The notes: a model not told the origin generated them from the sequence alone. Shown: positions 25,123-32,912, counted from the first letter of the stretch. The stretch: 42,928 nt of DNA from ZC4RG35 sp964388105 (GCA_964388105.1 CAYLYQ010000016.1:1-42928), one strand, 5' to 3'. Numbers and translations are program-made.

Positions 25123-26298
25123 GTGACCACCCGTACCGTTCCCCGAGCCAAGGTGGGAATGCTGGGGTTGGTCACCATCGCCGCATACGGCTGCTGGCAC
25201 TACTCATTTGGGGTTCTGCTCGACCCGATCATCGACGACACGGGCTGGAGCGAGCCGTTCCTGACGCTGGCCTTCGGCGCGTCGGTGTTCGTCGGTGGCA
25301 TCGGGTCGATCTTCGGTGGCTGGCTGCTCGACCGGGCGGGCAGCCGTGTGGTGTTCGGATCTGCCGCTGTCGCGGTCCTGGGCACCTTCCTCGCCGCGGC
25401 GGCCACGAGCTCTCCGATGGCATTCGCCGTCCTCACGGCAGTCGGCGGGGGAGCGGTGGCCGCGTTGGGTTTCTATCACGTCACGCAGACCGTCGCAGTG
25501 CGCCTCAGCCCACGCGACTCGACTCGGGCCATCGCCATCCTCACGGTCTGGGGCGCCTTCTCGTCGGCTGTTTACCTCCCCGCCTCGGCGTGGCTGGTGG
25601 AGGAGTTTGGCTGGCGCGCCGCCCTGGTGGTTCTCGGTCTCTCGGCTGTGGCCGCCCTGGTCGCCGCTGCTGTTGTCATGGATACGAGAACCGCCGAGAT
25701 GCCGGCCAGCCGGCACATCCTCGCCGGGCTGAGCTCGGCGCTCCGCACGACCGCTGCCCGGTCTTTTCTTCTCTCCCAGGGGGTGATCGGCGTGGCGATG
25801 GGCGTGATCCTCGCCTACCAGGTGCCCGCCATGACCGCCGCCGGTCTTCCTCTTGCGGCGGCGTCCTTCTGGGCCGGGTTCCGTGGCTTCTCCCAACTCC
25901 TCGGGCGCCTGCCCCTCATGCCCATGGTGCGCCGTCTGGGAGTCGTGCCGTCGATGCGGCTGGCCTACGCATCGATCTCGGTCGGAGCAGTGGTCCTCGC
26001 CTTCGCAGGGACGCCCTTGGTGGCGGCGGTATACGCGGTGGTGGCGGGATTCGGCATCGGCGCCATCTCGCCGCTGATCGGCATCCACTCCCGCGACGTG
26101 TTCGGAGTGGAGGGTCTGGGCACCGCCATGGGCGCGGTGAGCCTCGTCTTCCAGATGGCCGGAGCTGTGGGCCCGCCACTGGCCGGGTGGCTGGCAGTCC
26201 AGACCGGATCGAGGGGCATCGCCGTGGTGGGAGCCGGGGTGTTGTCCGCGGTGGCCGCGGTGTTGCTCAGGTCGCCGGGTGCGCCTCAGACTCCATGA
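25123..26298 (+). CDS. MFS transporter
   Basis: Major facilitator of 391 residues with twelve predicted helices. The loop 2-3 segment GGWLLDRAGSRVV matches the MFS motif GxLaDrxGrk. The N-terminal stretch (YGCWHYSFGVLLDPIIDDTGWS) resembles the monocarboxylate/oxalate-formate antiporter branch, so an organic or keto-acid substrate is plausible next to a dehydratase that makes a keto acid; this is inference. GTG 25123 fits the leaderless pattern. The last 32 bp overlap the convergent gap gene. Confidence 0.88.
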   Translation: MTTRTVPRAKVGMLGLVTIAAYGCWHYSFGVLLDPIIDDTGWSEPFLTLAFGASVFVGGIGSIFGGWLLDRAGSRVVFGSAAVAVLGTFLAAAATSSPMAFAVLTAVGGGAVAALGFYHVTQTVAVRLSPRDSTRAIAILTVWGAFSSAVYLPASAWLVEEFGWRAALVVLGLSAVAALVAAAVVMDTRTAEMPASRHILAGLSSALRTTAARSFLLSQGVIGVAMGVILAYQVPAMTAAGLPLAAASFWAGFRGFSQLLGRLPLMPMVRRLGVVPSMRLAYASISVGAVVLAFAGTPLVAAVYAVVAGFGIGAISPLIGIHSRDVFGVEGLGTAMGAVSLVFQMAGAVGPPLAGWLAVQTGSRGIAVVGAGVLSAVAAVLLRSPGAPQTP

Positions 26299-27298
26299 CT
26301 TCGGCGAGACGCTCGATGAGGTCGACCACCCGGTTCGAGTAGCCCCACTCATTGTCGTACCAGGTGAGGACCTTGACCAGATTCCCGCCGAGAACCTGGG
26401 TCCCGCTGGCGTCGAAGATCGACGAGTGCGGATTGCCGATCACATCTGTGGACACGATGTGATCCTCGGTGTACTCGATGATTCCGGCGAACGGTCCGTC
26501 GGCAGCCGCTTTCACCGCTGCGTTGACCTCCTCGACCGTGACGTCTCGGCTCAACTCCACAACGAGATCGACGATCGAGCCGTCGGGCACGGGCACGCGC
26601 ATGGCCAGGCCGTCGAGCCGGCCATCGAGGCCCGGCAAGACCTCGCCCACGGCCTTGGCGGCGCCGGTGGTGGTCGGGATGATGTTCTCGGTGGCTGCTC
26701 GGCTGCGCCGCAGATCCTTGTGCGGGACGTCGGCGAGTCGCTGGTCGTTCGTGTACGCGTGGACCGTGGTCATCATGCCCTTGCGAATCCCAAAGGCGTC
26801 GTCGAGCACCTTGGCGAGTGGCGCCAGCGCGTTGGTGGTGCACGAGGCGTTGGACGTGATCAGATCCTGGTCGTCGAGATCGGAGTCGTTGACCCCGAGG
26901 ACCACGGTCTCGTCGATCTTGCCCTTGGCGGGGACGGTGAGGATGACGCGCTTCGCTCCCGCGTCGAGGTGCTTCTGCAGCGACTCTCGATCACGGAACA
27001 CACCGGTCGACTCGACCACGATGTCGACGCCGAGTTCGCCCCATGGGAGCTTGGCCGGATCGCGCTCCATGAGCATGCGGACCTCGTGGCGGCCCACGGT
27101 CATCACACCGTCGGCGACGCTCACTTCCTGTTCGAAGCGGCCCATGACCGAGTCGTACTCGAGCAGGTAGGCCAGGATGTCGTCGTCGGAGAGGTCGTTG
27201 ATGGCAACGACTTCGATATCCGAGTCCTCCCTCTCCGCGATGATGCGGAAGACAGCCCGTCCGATGCGCCCGAATCCGTTGATGGCGACACGGGTCAT
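26267..27298 (-). CDS. gap: Glyceraldehyde-3-phosphate dehydrogenase (canonical)
   Basis: Oxidises glyceraldehyde-3-phosphate to 1,3-bisphosphoglycerate with NAD. It is 343 residues. The Rossmann motif NGFGRIGR and nucleotide-ligand Asp35 (AINDL) suit NAD. The active site is complete: SNASCTTN with Cys153, His180 in TTVHAYTNDQ, IPTTTGAAKAV, and phosphate-binding Arg234 in AMRVPVPDG. Its ATG overlaps the stop of the upstream paralog (ATGA), and no separate ribosome-binding site is evident, so translation appears coupled. pgk and tpiA, often next to gap, are not here. Confidence 0.97.
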   Translation of the reverse strand: MTRVAINGFGRIGRAVFRIIAEREDSDIEVVAINDLSDDDILAYLLEYDSVMGRFEQEVSVADGVMTVGRHEVRMLMERDPAKLPWGELGVDIVVESTGVFRDRESLQKHLDAGAKRVILTVPAKGKIDETVVLGVNDSDLDDQDLITSNASCTTNALAPLAKVLDDAFGIRKGMMTTVHAYTNDQRLADVPHKDLRRSRAATENIIPTTTGAAKAVGEVLPGLDGRLDGLAMRVPVPDGSIVDLVVELSRDVTVEEVNAAVKAAADGPFAGIIEYTEDHIVSTDVIGNPHSSIFDASGTQVLGGNLVKVLTWYDNEWGYSNRVVDLIERLAEVMESEAHPAT

Positions 27299-28305
27299 GA
27301 GGCACCTCCTGCGATCCGCTCGGCCACTTCCACCACCCGGTGTGAGTAGCCCCAGCCGTTGTTGAACCAGGTGACCGTCTTCACCAGGGTCCCGCCTGTG
27401 ACCATCGTGGACAGGCTGTCGAAGACACCGGAGTGGGAGTTCATGCGCACGTCCGAAGAGACGATCGGGTCGGCGACGAACTCGATCACTTCGGGGATGG
27501 CGCCGATCGCCTTCTCCATCGCGTTGTTCACTTCGTCGACGGTGGTCTCCCGCCCGACCTCGGCCACCATGTCCACGGTGGAGCCGTCAGCGACAGGGAC
27601 GTTCATCGCCGTCACCATCAGTTTCCCCTCCAGTCCGGGGAGCGCCTGGGTGATGATCTCCGCGGAGTTGGTCTCGGACGGGATGATGTTCTCGGCTGCA
27701 GACCGGCTGGTGCGGAACGAGTCCGAGGGGACGTCGGCGAGACGGCCCGACTTGGACATCGCCTTCACCGTGGTGATGAAGACCCGATTGAGCCCGAACT
27801 CCTGGTCGAGCGCCTGGAGTATGGGGGCGGCCGCATTGGCGGTGTTCGAGCCCATGGCAACGATCGGGGGCGCCGAATCGAGGATGTCGTCGTTGACACC
27901 GCGGAGCAGGAGCGGTATCTCGCCGGGGACTTCGGGGCTGGAGGTGAGGACCACGTGGCGCGCGCCTCTGTCGACGTGGCCCTGCAGCGACTCCTTGGAG
28001 CGGTAGCGGCTGGTGGTGTCGAAGACGATGTCGACGTCGGCGGCGGCCCAGTCGGTCTCGGCCGGTGTCATCGCGGTCCCGAACATCACAGGGCGTCCGT
28101 CGTGGTCGAGAGCCCCGTCTGCGTACGACAGCTTTCCCGGGAATCGTCCGTATATCGAGTCGTACTTGAGGAGGTAGGTGAGGGCCTCGGGATCGGCGAC
28201 GTCATTGATGGCCGCCACCACGATGTCCTCTCTCCCATGGAGGAGCCGGAACACGTTGCGACCGATGCGTCCGAAGCCCATGAGGCCGATTCGGGTTGCG
28301 GTCAT
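27295..28305 (-). CDS. GAPDH paralog lacking catalytic residues (probable pseudoenzyme)
   Basis: 336 residues in one clean frame, aligning with GAPDH along its whole length. Nucleotide-binding features are kept: GFGRIGRNVFR, Asp35 in AINDV, and the C-terminal WFNNGWGYSHRVV. Catalysis-related positions are replaced. Where the neighbouring gap has SNASCTTN, this protein has AMGSNTAN, putting Asn154 in place of the nucleophile Cys. TTVH becomes TTVK (Lys181 for the catalytic His). The phosphate-binding Arg becomes Asn235 (AMNVPVADG), and TTTG becomes SETN. Dehydrogenase activity by the known mechanism is therefore not expected. ATG 28305 has a strong AGGAG ribosome-binding site and the gene is first in the operon with gap. 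It might form mixed tetramers with Gap, act as a regulator, or bind a different ligand. Erythrose-4-phosphate dehydrogenase is unlikely because it keeps the Cys. Confidence 0.9.
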   Translation of the reverse strand: MTATRIGLMGFGRIGRNVFRLLHGREDIVVAAINDVADPEALTYLLKYDSIYGRFPGKLSYADGALDHDGRPVMFGTAMTPAETDWAAADVDIVFDTTSRYRSKESLQGHVDRGARHVVLTSSPEVPGEIPLLLRGVNDDILDSAPPIVAMGSNTANAAAPILQALDQEFGLNRVFITTVKAMSKSGRLADVPSDSFRTSRSAAENIIPSETNSAEIITQALPGLEGKLMVTAMNVPVADGSTVDMVAEVGRETTVDEVNNAMEKAIGAIPEVIEFVADPIVSSDVRMNSHSGVFDSLSTMVTGGTLVKTVTWFNNGWGYSHRVVEVAERIAGGAS

Positions 28306-28319
28306 CGCTCTCCTTTCTC

Positions 28320-28419
28320 NNNNNNNNNNNNNNNNNNNNNNNNNNNNNNNNNNNNNNNNNNNNNNNNNNNNNNNNNNNNNNNNNNNNNNNNNNNNNNNNN
28401 NNNNNNNNNNNNNNNNNNN
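28320..28419. other. Assembly gap (100 N) between GAPDH paralog and nadD
   Basis: 100-N placeholder in the divergent intergenic region; it hides the promoter of the gap operon. Any genes normally between obgE and nadD (proB, proA) would need more than this nominal length. Confidence 0.99.
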
Positions 28420-28440
28420 CTGGTCGAGCCGCCCATGCCC

Positions 28441-28446
28441 TATCCT
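28441..28446 (+). promoter_or_regulatory. -10 box before nadD (TATCCT-N7-GTG)
   Basis: TATCCT ends 7 nt before GTG 28454, with no Shine-Dalgarno between; leaderless pattern. Confidence 0.55.
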
Positions 28447-28453
28447 CGCCGGC

Positions 28454-29074
28454 GTGCGAACCGGGATTCTCGGTGGGACATTCGACCCCATCCACATCGC
28501 CCACCTGCACGCCGGTGAGCGCGCCCTATACGAGCTCGGCCTGGATCGTGTCCTCTTCATGCCTGCCGGTGACCCGTGGCAGAAGCTGGGTCGCCGGGTC
28601 TCCGCCGACGAGCACCGCCTCGAGATGACCCGTCTCGCAGTGGCCGGCGTGGCCGGCCTCGAGGCCGACGATCGAGAAGTGATCCGACAAGGCCTCACCT
28701 ACACGGCCGAGACCCTCCTGACCTTCCCCGACGATGAGGAGCTCTTCTTGATTCTCGGCGCCGACGCCGCCGCTGGTTTGGGCACCTGGCATCGATGTTC
28801 CGAGGTCCTGGCGCGGGTGCAGGTCGTCGTGGCCCCGAGACCGGGCACGGACATGGCTGCCGTCACAAAGGTGGTGCCCGACGTTCACGTGTTGGAGATG
28901 GCTCATCTCGAGGTCTCCGGCACCGCCATTCGCCACCTCGTCGCCACCGGACAGCCCTACCGGTTCCTCGTGACCGAGCCGGTTCATCGCTACATCGAGA
29001 CCCATAACCTCTATGCGCACGCCGCTGGAGGCGATATGGTGGAGTCTCCATCGCAACCGGAGGAACCGTCGTAG
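28454..29074 (+). CDS. nadD: Nicotinate-nucleotide adenylyltransferase
   Basis: Makes nicotinate adenine dinucleotide from nicotinate mononucleotide and ATP in NAD synthesis. It is 206 residues from GTG 28454. The nucleotidyltransferase motif GGTFDPIHIAHL is at residues 7-18, and VSGTAIRH corresponds to the C-terminal ISSTxIR motif. The longer open frame upstream crosses the gap and is not supported. A Ser/Pro/Glu-rich tail ends the protein. rsfS follows 14 nt later, the usual pairing. Confidence 0.94.
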   Translation: MRTGILGGTFDPIHIAHLHAGERALYELGLDRVLFMPAGDPWQKLGRRVSADEHRLEMTRLAVAGVAGLEADDREVIRQGLTYTAETLLTFPDDEELFLILGADAAAGLGTWHRCSEVLARVQVVVAPRPGTDMAAVTKVVPDVHVLEMAHLEVSGTAIRHLVATGQPYRFLVTEPVHRYIETHNLYAHAAGGDMVESPSQPEEPS

Positions 29075-29088
29075 AGCACAGTGTCGAA

Positions 29089-29439
29089 ATGGCCCGGGTG
29101 GCGGCAGACGCCATCTTCTCCAAGAAAGGGGCCGACATCGTGCTGCTCGACGTGGCAGGCCAGTTCTTTCTGTCCGACGTCTTCATCATCGCCACGGGCA
29201 CCTCGCGACCGCATGTCCAGGCGCTGGCGGAACACGTCGAAGAGCGACTCGGTGCGGAGTTCGGTCTCAAGCCTCTGCGCGTCGAAGGTGCGAACGAGGC
29301 CGAGTGGGTCCTTCTCGACTACGGCGACATCATCGTCCACTTGTTCCAGCCCGGCCCTCGCGACTTCTACTCACTGGAGCGTCTGTGGGGCGACTCGGCG
29401 AGGATCCTGTGGGAGGAGCCGGCCCAGACCGAGGGCTGA
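29089..29439 (+). CDS. rsfS: Ribosome silencing factor RsfS
   Basis: Binds L14 and blocks 30S-50S joining when nutrients are low. It is 116 residues with the family pattern: ADIVLLDVAGQFFLSDVFIIATGTSRPHVQALAEHV, then EWVLLDYGDIIVHLFQPGPRDFYSLERLWGD. ATG 29089 is the only in-frame start after the nadD stop; family members usually begin a few residues earlier, so the N-terminus may be slightly short or use a rare start. It converges on pirin with 3 nt between stops. Confidence 0.94.
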   Translation: MARVAADAIFSKKGADIVLLDVAGQFFLSDVFIIATGTSRPHVQALAEHVEERLGAEFGLKPLRVEGANEAEWVLLDYGDIIVHLFQPGPRDFYSLERLWGDSARILWEEPAQTEG

Positions 29440-29442
29440 GCT

Positions 29443-30381
29443 TCAGCGGCGGACCCAGGGAGGGGGAGGGGCGTCGATTCTCGGCAGATGTGACGGGACC
29501 GGTCCGAACCGGTCTTCGTTCCCCGCCTGCCAATCTCGCCAGGCCTCGGTGATCTCGTCTTCGGTCCGGGCGACGAAGTTCCACCACATCTTGACCGTCT
29601 CTCCCAAAGGCTGGCCGCCGAGGACCATGACCCGGGCGGGGTGGCTCCGGGCCTGGAGGCGGAGCTCTCCCATGCCGGCCGGGGCGAGTGCCAGCGAACC
29701 GGGTTCGGTGATGTGGTCGTTGACCATGACGGGCCTGTCGATGGGGACCACAGCGTGCTCGAATCGGGGATCGACCGGCAACACGGTTGGTCCCGCAAGG
29801 GTGATATCGAGCCCGATGGCGGGGTGGTCGACGACGGCGGGGGAGTGTGCACCTCCGTGCTCCCCGACTAAGACCGTGGCGCTGCTCGGCCCTATGTGGG
29901 TTCGGGGCAGCGCTTCGACGTGTTGGAACGCCGAGCTCCCGTCCCTCGGGCCGGAGGGTTGCGCGAGCCACATCTGCACCCCCATGGTCGGCGTGTCGGA
30001 AAGGGTCTCACCGGTGTCGACGCCTTCTTCGGCGTGCGCGATCCCGTGACCGGCGGTCATCAGGTTGAGCTGGCCGGGCCGGATCAGCTGTTCGGTGCCG
30101 AGGGAGTCGGAGTGGAGGACGGTGCCGGTGAACAGCCAGGTGACGGTGGAGAGGCCGATGTGCGGGTGAGGGCCGATCTCGATGGGCGGAGGTCGGTCGA
30201 CGTCGCCGGCCTGCATCAGGTCGACGAAGCACCACGGCCCGACCGTCCGTCGGTTCTTCGTCGGCAGGACGCGGAGAATGCCGAGGTCGCCAATCCTCGT
30301 TTCCCGTCCCTCCCGCACCTCGATGGTCGCAATGCCGAGGTCCGGAGCGCCGGCTTCGCGATCGTCGACTGGACCGCTCAT
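29443..30381 (-). CDS. Pirin family protein
   Basis: Bicupin iron protein; some members are quercetin dioxygenases, others act as redox-sensitive co-regulators. It is 312 residues. N-terminal cupin metal ligands are visible: His72 and His74 in GPHPHIGLSTVTW, and His116 and Glu118 in GHGIAHAEE. The C-terminal pirin_C domain covers roughly residues 170-290, including the typical VMVLGGQPLGE segment. The start codon lies 6 nt after a TAGTCT box. The role here is unknown. Confidence 0.9.
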   Translation of the reverse strand: MSGPVDDREAGAPDLGIATIEVREGRETRIGDLGILRVLPTKNRRTVGPWCFVDLMQAGDVDRPPPIEIGPHPHIGLSTVTWLFTGTVLHSDSLGTEQLIRPGQLNLMTAGHGIAHAEEGVDTGETLSDTPTMGVQMWLAQPSGPRDGSSAFQHVEALPRTHIGPSSATVLVGEHGGAHSPAVVDHPAIGLDITLAGPTVLPVDPRFEHAVVPIDRPVMVNDHITEPGSLALAPAGMGELRLQARSHPARVMVLGGQPLGETVKMWWNFVARTEDEITEAWRDWQAGNEDRFGPVPSHLPRIDAPPPPWVRR

Positions 30382-30393
30382 CCTTCGAGACTA
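30382..30393 (-). promoter_or_regulatory. -10 box before pirin gene (TAGTCT-N6-ATG)
   Basis: On the minus strand TAGTCT (30393-30388) is followed by CGAAGG and the ATG. GAAGG could also be read as a Shine-Dalgarno placed too close to work. Confidence 0.45.
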
Positions 30394-30401
30394 GGCGACG
30401 T

Positions 30402-30501
30402 NNNNNNNNNNNNNNNNNNNNNNNNNNNNNNNNNNNNNNNNNNNNNNNNNNNNNNNNNNNNNNNNNNNNNNNNNNNNNNNNNNNNNNNNNNNNNNNNNNN
30501 N
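30402..30501. other. Assembly gap (100 N) between GNAT and pirin genes
   Basis: 100-N placeholder; the 3' end of the GNAT gene lies in or at the edge of it. Confidence 0.99.
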
Positions 30502-31081
30502 AGAGCTTCAAACGCACGATGGGGCGGTGCGGTTTACGTCGCGCCACCTCGACCCACTCGTGGTCACCGAACATTCCCCTCGTCCCGGTGTAGAGGTTGA
30601 CGGCGGAGTTCGTCGTCGCATCCCATGGGTATCCCTCGAGGATCGTGGCACCAGCATGACGGGCGTACTCGACCGCCGCACGGAGCATGGCGTCCCCGAT
30701 TCCGCGCCTGCGATACCCGACTCTCGTCACGAAGCAGTTCACCGACCAGACCTCGGCGTCGTCGACCCGAGAGAGGATTCTCGACCGGTCGAGGGTCGGG
30801 AAGTCGTCTCGGGGCCCAAGGGACACCCACCCGACGGCCTGATCTCCCAGGTAGCCGACCAGACCGGGAGGCGGGCCTTCGGCGGTGATGTCGCGGAGCC
30901 GATCCTCGCCCGGGCGTTCGTCGGGGTACCCACCGTCGGGCCGCCGCCAGTAGACGCAGCCGCAGTTGCGGGCGACCCCCCGCTCACCGAAGACCTGGAG
31001 CACGTCGTCGAAGCGTCCGGGGGTGAGCGGCCGGCATGTCAGGGTGCCGGCCGCCGTCTCGGTCTCCCATTTCCAGGTCAT
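30502..31081 (-). CDS. GNAT family N-acetyltransferase (3' end in gap)
   Basis: About 193 residues are visible before the gap. The acetyl-CoA signature is RVGYRRRGIGDAMLRAAVEYAR, and the protein ends near RPIVRLKL, where homologs usually finish, so little is missing. The N-terminal part has the segment NCGCVYWRRPDGGY with two close cysteines, seen in a GNAT group annotated only as hypothetical acetyltransferases. The substrate is unknown. Its ATG overlaps the stop of the upstream 66-residue gene by 4 nt. Confidence 0.85.
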
Positions 31082-31278
31082 GCGCCGAGCTTGTGCGCGG
31101 GTTCGGGTCGCTCTGGCAACTCGATGATCATGCAGGGCTCGATCGTGATGGACGGGTGGGCCTTGGCAGTTGCGGAGGCCTCCGCCGCTGCCTTGGTCAG
31201 GGCGAGGCGGTGCAGCGATCGGGTGACACGCTCCTCATGGAGCCGCTTCAGTTCGTCGTATCCGAGTGTGGTGATCAT
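31078..31278 (-). CDS. Small hypothetical protein coupled to GNAT gene
   Basis: 66 residues, not recognised. The first half is a charged helix-forming segment (YDELKRLHEERVTRSLHRLALTKAAAEASATAKAH) and the end is Pro-rich (ELPERPEPAHKLG). A good Shine-Dalgarno (GAAGGA) lies ahead of ATG 31278, and the stop overlaps the GNAT start (ATGA), which supports a real gene. It is divergent from the WYL regulator across a 96-nt spacer. Confidence 0.65.
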   Translation of the reverse strand: MITTLGYDELKRLHEERVTRSLHRLALTKAAAEASATAKAHPSITIEPCMIIELPERPEPAHKLGA

Positions 31279-31334
31279 GTCGTTCTTCCTTCTCGACCGT
31301 CGCTGTCTCGTCCGGTCCTAACCTACGCGCCAAT

Positions 31335-31353
31335 GCGGACGGAATCTGTCCGC
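31335..31353. promoter_or_regulatory. Inverted repeat between WYL regulator and divergent small gene
   Basis: GCGGAC and GTCCGC arms with a 7-nt spacer. It lies about 10 nt upstream of a minus-strand TAGGTT -10 candidate (31325-31320) and immediately before the plus-strand TAAACG box, so a bound protein would cover both promoters. The WYL regulator is the obvious candidate to bind it; inference. Confidence 0.5.
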
Positions 31354-31374
31354 TAAACGAGGCAAGGTGGCTGC

Positions 31375-32319
31375 ATGCACAGTGCGGAGCGATTGCTCAG
31401 ACTCCTGGGGCTGCTCCAGGGGAGGGTGGACTGGACCGCCGAAGACCTGGCGCGGCGTCTCGAGGTGACGCCCCGGACCATCAGGCGGGATGTGACGCGG
31501 CTTCGTGAGCTCGGCTATCCGGTGGAGGCGATGGCCGGCCCCGGCGGTGGTTATCGACTGGGGGCCGGCGGCAAGCTTCCGCCCCTGCTTCTCGACGACG
31601 ACGAGGCTCTGGCCGTGGCGCTGGGGCTCCGTGTCGCCGTGGTCGCATCCGTCGGAGGTCTGGAGGACGCGTCGATGTCGGCGATGGGCAAGCTCGAGCA
31701 GGTGCTGCCGCCCCGGCTGCGCAAGAGTCTGGAGGACTTCTCCGAGGCGACGGTGGCAGTCCCGGGGTCCCATCGGAAGGTCGACCCGTCGGTGCTGTCT
31801 GTGGCATCCCAAGCGGCTCGGGAGCGGCAGCGGATCCGCTTCTCCTACCGCGACGCCCGTGGGGTCGACACCGAACGCCACGCCGAGCCTCTGCGGCTGG
31901 TCCACACCGGACGCCAGTGGTACCTCGTCGCGTACGACATGGACCGCGATGCCTGGCGGTCGTTCCGTCTCGACCGGATCAAGGGGGCGAAGGCAACAGG
32001 CATGCGATCGGCCCGGCGTCCCGCGCCCGACCCGGTGGAGATGGTCCACCAGGGAGTAGCCATCGACGCGTACCGCCACCAGGCCGAGGTGCTGCTGTCG
32101 GTCCCTGTCGCGTGGGCGCAGCGGATCGTCCCGGCCACGGTCGGCAAGGTCGAGGCGGCCGGGAAGGAGCGCTCGAAGCTCGTCATCGGCGCCGATGACA
32201 TGGACTGGCTGGCCCGGTATCTGGTGAGCCTCGGCGTGGCCTTCGATGTGGTCGGGCCCGAGGACTTGAAGGCCGAGCTGGTCGCCCTCGGCGAGAGCCT
32301 GATACGGGACTATCGCTGA
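31375..32319 (+). CDS. WYL domain transcriptional regulator
   Basis: DNA-binding regulator of 314 residues. N-terminal winged helix-turn-helix (about 1-60; LARRLEVTPRTIRRDVTRLRELG), then a linker, the WYL ligand-sensing domain (about 150-215; RQRIRFSYRD...RQWYLVAYDMDRDAWRSFRLDRI) and a C-terminal WCX region. The WYL motif itself reads WYL at RQWYLVAY. Such proteins often bind nucleic acid or nucleotide ligands and regulate divergent genes. The inverted repeat at 31335-31353 is a possible operator. Confidence 0.92.
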   Translation: MHSAERLLRLLGLLQGRVDWTAEDLARRLEVTPRTIRRDVTRLRELGYPVEAMAGPGGGYRLGAGGKLPPLLLDDDEALAVALGLRVAVVASVGGLEDASMSAMGKLEQVLPPRLRKSLEDFSEATVAVPGSHRKVDPSVLSVASQAARERQRIRFSYRDARGVDTERHAEPLRLVHTGRQWYLVAYDMDRDAWRSFRLDRIKGAKATGMRSARRPAPDPVEMVHQGVAIDAYRHQAEVLLSVPVAWAQRIVPATVGKVEAAGKERSKLVIGADDMDWLARYLVSLGVAFDVVGPEDLKAELVALGESLIRDYR

Positions 32320-32345
32320 GGTTTCCCTTCCCTGGCGGCGCACCG

Positions 32346-32351
32346 TAAAAT
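32346..32351 (+). promoter_or_regulatory. -10 box for tRNA-Ala (TAAAAT)
   Basis: TAAAAT lies 14 nt before the mature tRNA 5' end, giving a predicted transcript start about 7 nt upstream of the tRNA. TTTCCC at 32322-32327 is a weak -35 at 18-nt spacing. Confidence 0.6.
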
Positions 32352-32365
32352 GGCCGTCCCGACAT

Positions 32366-32439
32366 GGGGCTGTAGCTCAGCCTGGCAGAGCACTTGACTG
32401 GCAGTCAAGGGGTCAGGGGTTCAAATCCCCTCAGCTCCA
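32366..32439 (+). tRNA. tRNA-Ala (anticodon GGC)
   Basis: A full cloverleaf folds: 7-bp acceptor stem, 4-bp D stem (GCTC/GAGC), anticodon arm CTTGA-CTGGCAG-TCAAG with anticodon GGC, 5-nt variable loop and T arm AGGGG-TTCAAAT-CCCCT. The acceptor has the G3:U70 pair that identifies alanine tRNAs, and the discriminator is A. The 3' CCA is not encoded. Length 74 nt. Confidence 0.97.
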
Positions 32440-32477
32440 CCTTCTTCGTTCCCCGGCGCATTCAGGTGTTCTGTGCG

Positions 32478-32483
32478 TAGGCT
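32478..32483 (+). promoter_or_regulatory. -10 box before hypothetical gene (TAGGCT-N6-ATG)
   Basis: TAGGCT ends 6 nt before ATG 32490, 39 nt after the tRNA. It follows the leaderless spacing. Confidence 0.5.
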
Positions 32484-32489
32484 TCCCTG

Positions 32490-32912
32490 ATGGCAGACCG
32501 AGCTGACTTCACCGGGTCCGGGACCGCCGAGGATCCCTGGGTCCTTTACACTCCGAGCCTCTCTTCTCAGATCCTCATGCACCGTGACGAGTCTCACGAT
32601 CCACCGGTACTCGTGTGCACGGTCGGCAAAACCGTTCTCCATTACGACCTGCGAATCATCGACGACCTTCATCGGATGCTGGTCGAGCGTGGGGACTGGG
32701 TCGAACTGGGCAACGCCGATGAGCAGAAGGAAGCGAAAGAGGGGACCGTTGAGGCTTGGGCGCGTTCCGCCGATAACCCTGTCGGCGGCTGGTACGGCCT
32801 GAAGAAGGGACTTCGAGGGCGTGTGGGCAACTACGTCCCTCCCGTGCTCGAGGCGCTCGGCCTGGCTGAGGTCGAGCACAACGCCAGGGGCAATCGCATG
32901 AGAGCGTTGTAG
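32490..32912 (+). CDS. Conserved hypothetical protein
   Basis: 140 residues, soluble. The sequence is distinctive: a near N-terminal GTAEDPWVLYTPSLSSQ segment, then VCTVGKTVLHYDLR, and a C-terminal block DNPVGGWYGLKKGLRGR...YVPPVLEALGLAEVEHNARGNRMRAL. I recall similar uncharacterised proteins in other actinobacteria but cannot name a function; the end resembles a DNA-contacting or basic helical segment. The next gene starts 7 nt after its stop, so the pair is likely co-transcribed with the DUF1801-type protein. Confidence 0.75.
   Translation: MADRADFTGSGTAEDPWVLYTPSLSSQILMHRDESHDPPVLVCTVGKTVLHYDLRIIDDLHRMLVERGDWVELGNADEQKEAKEGTVEAWARSADNPVGGWYGLKKGLRGRVGNYVPPVLEALGLAEVEHNARGNRMRAL

Noticed and set aside
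27295..28305. Erythrose-4-phosphate dehydrogenase (epd) as the identity of the GAPDH paralog
   Set aside because: Epd enzymes keep the catalytic Cys and His; here both are replaced, and the phosphate-binding Arg is lost too.
32366..32489. tRNA-associated mobile element attachment site
   Set aside because: No repeat of the tRNA 3' end and no integrase was seen within the window.
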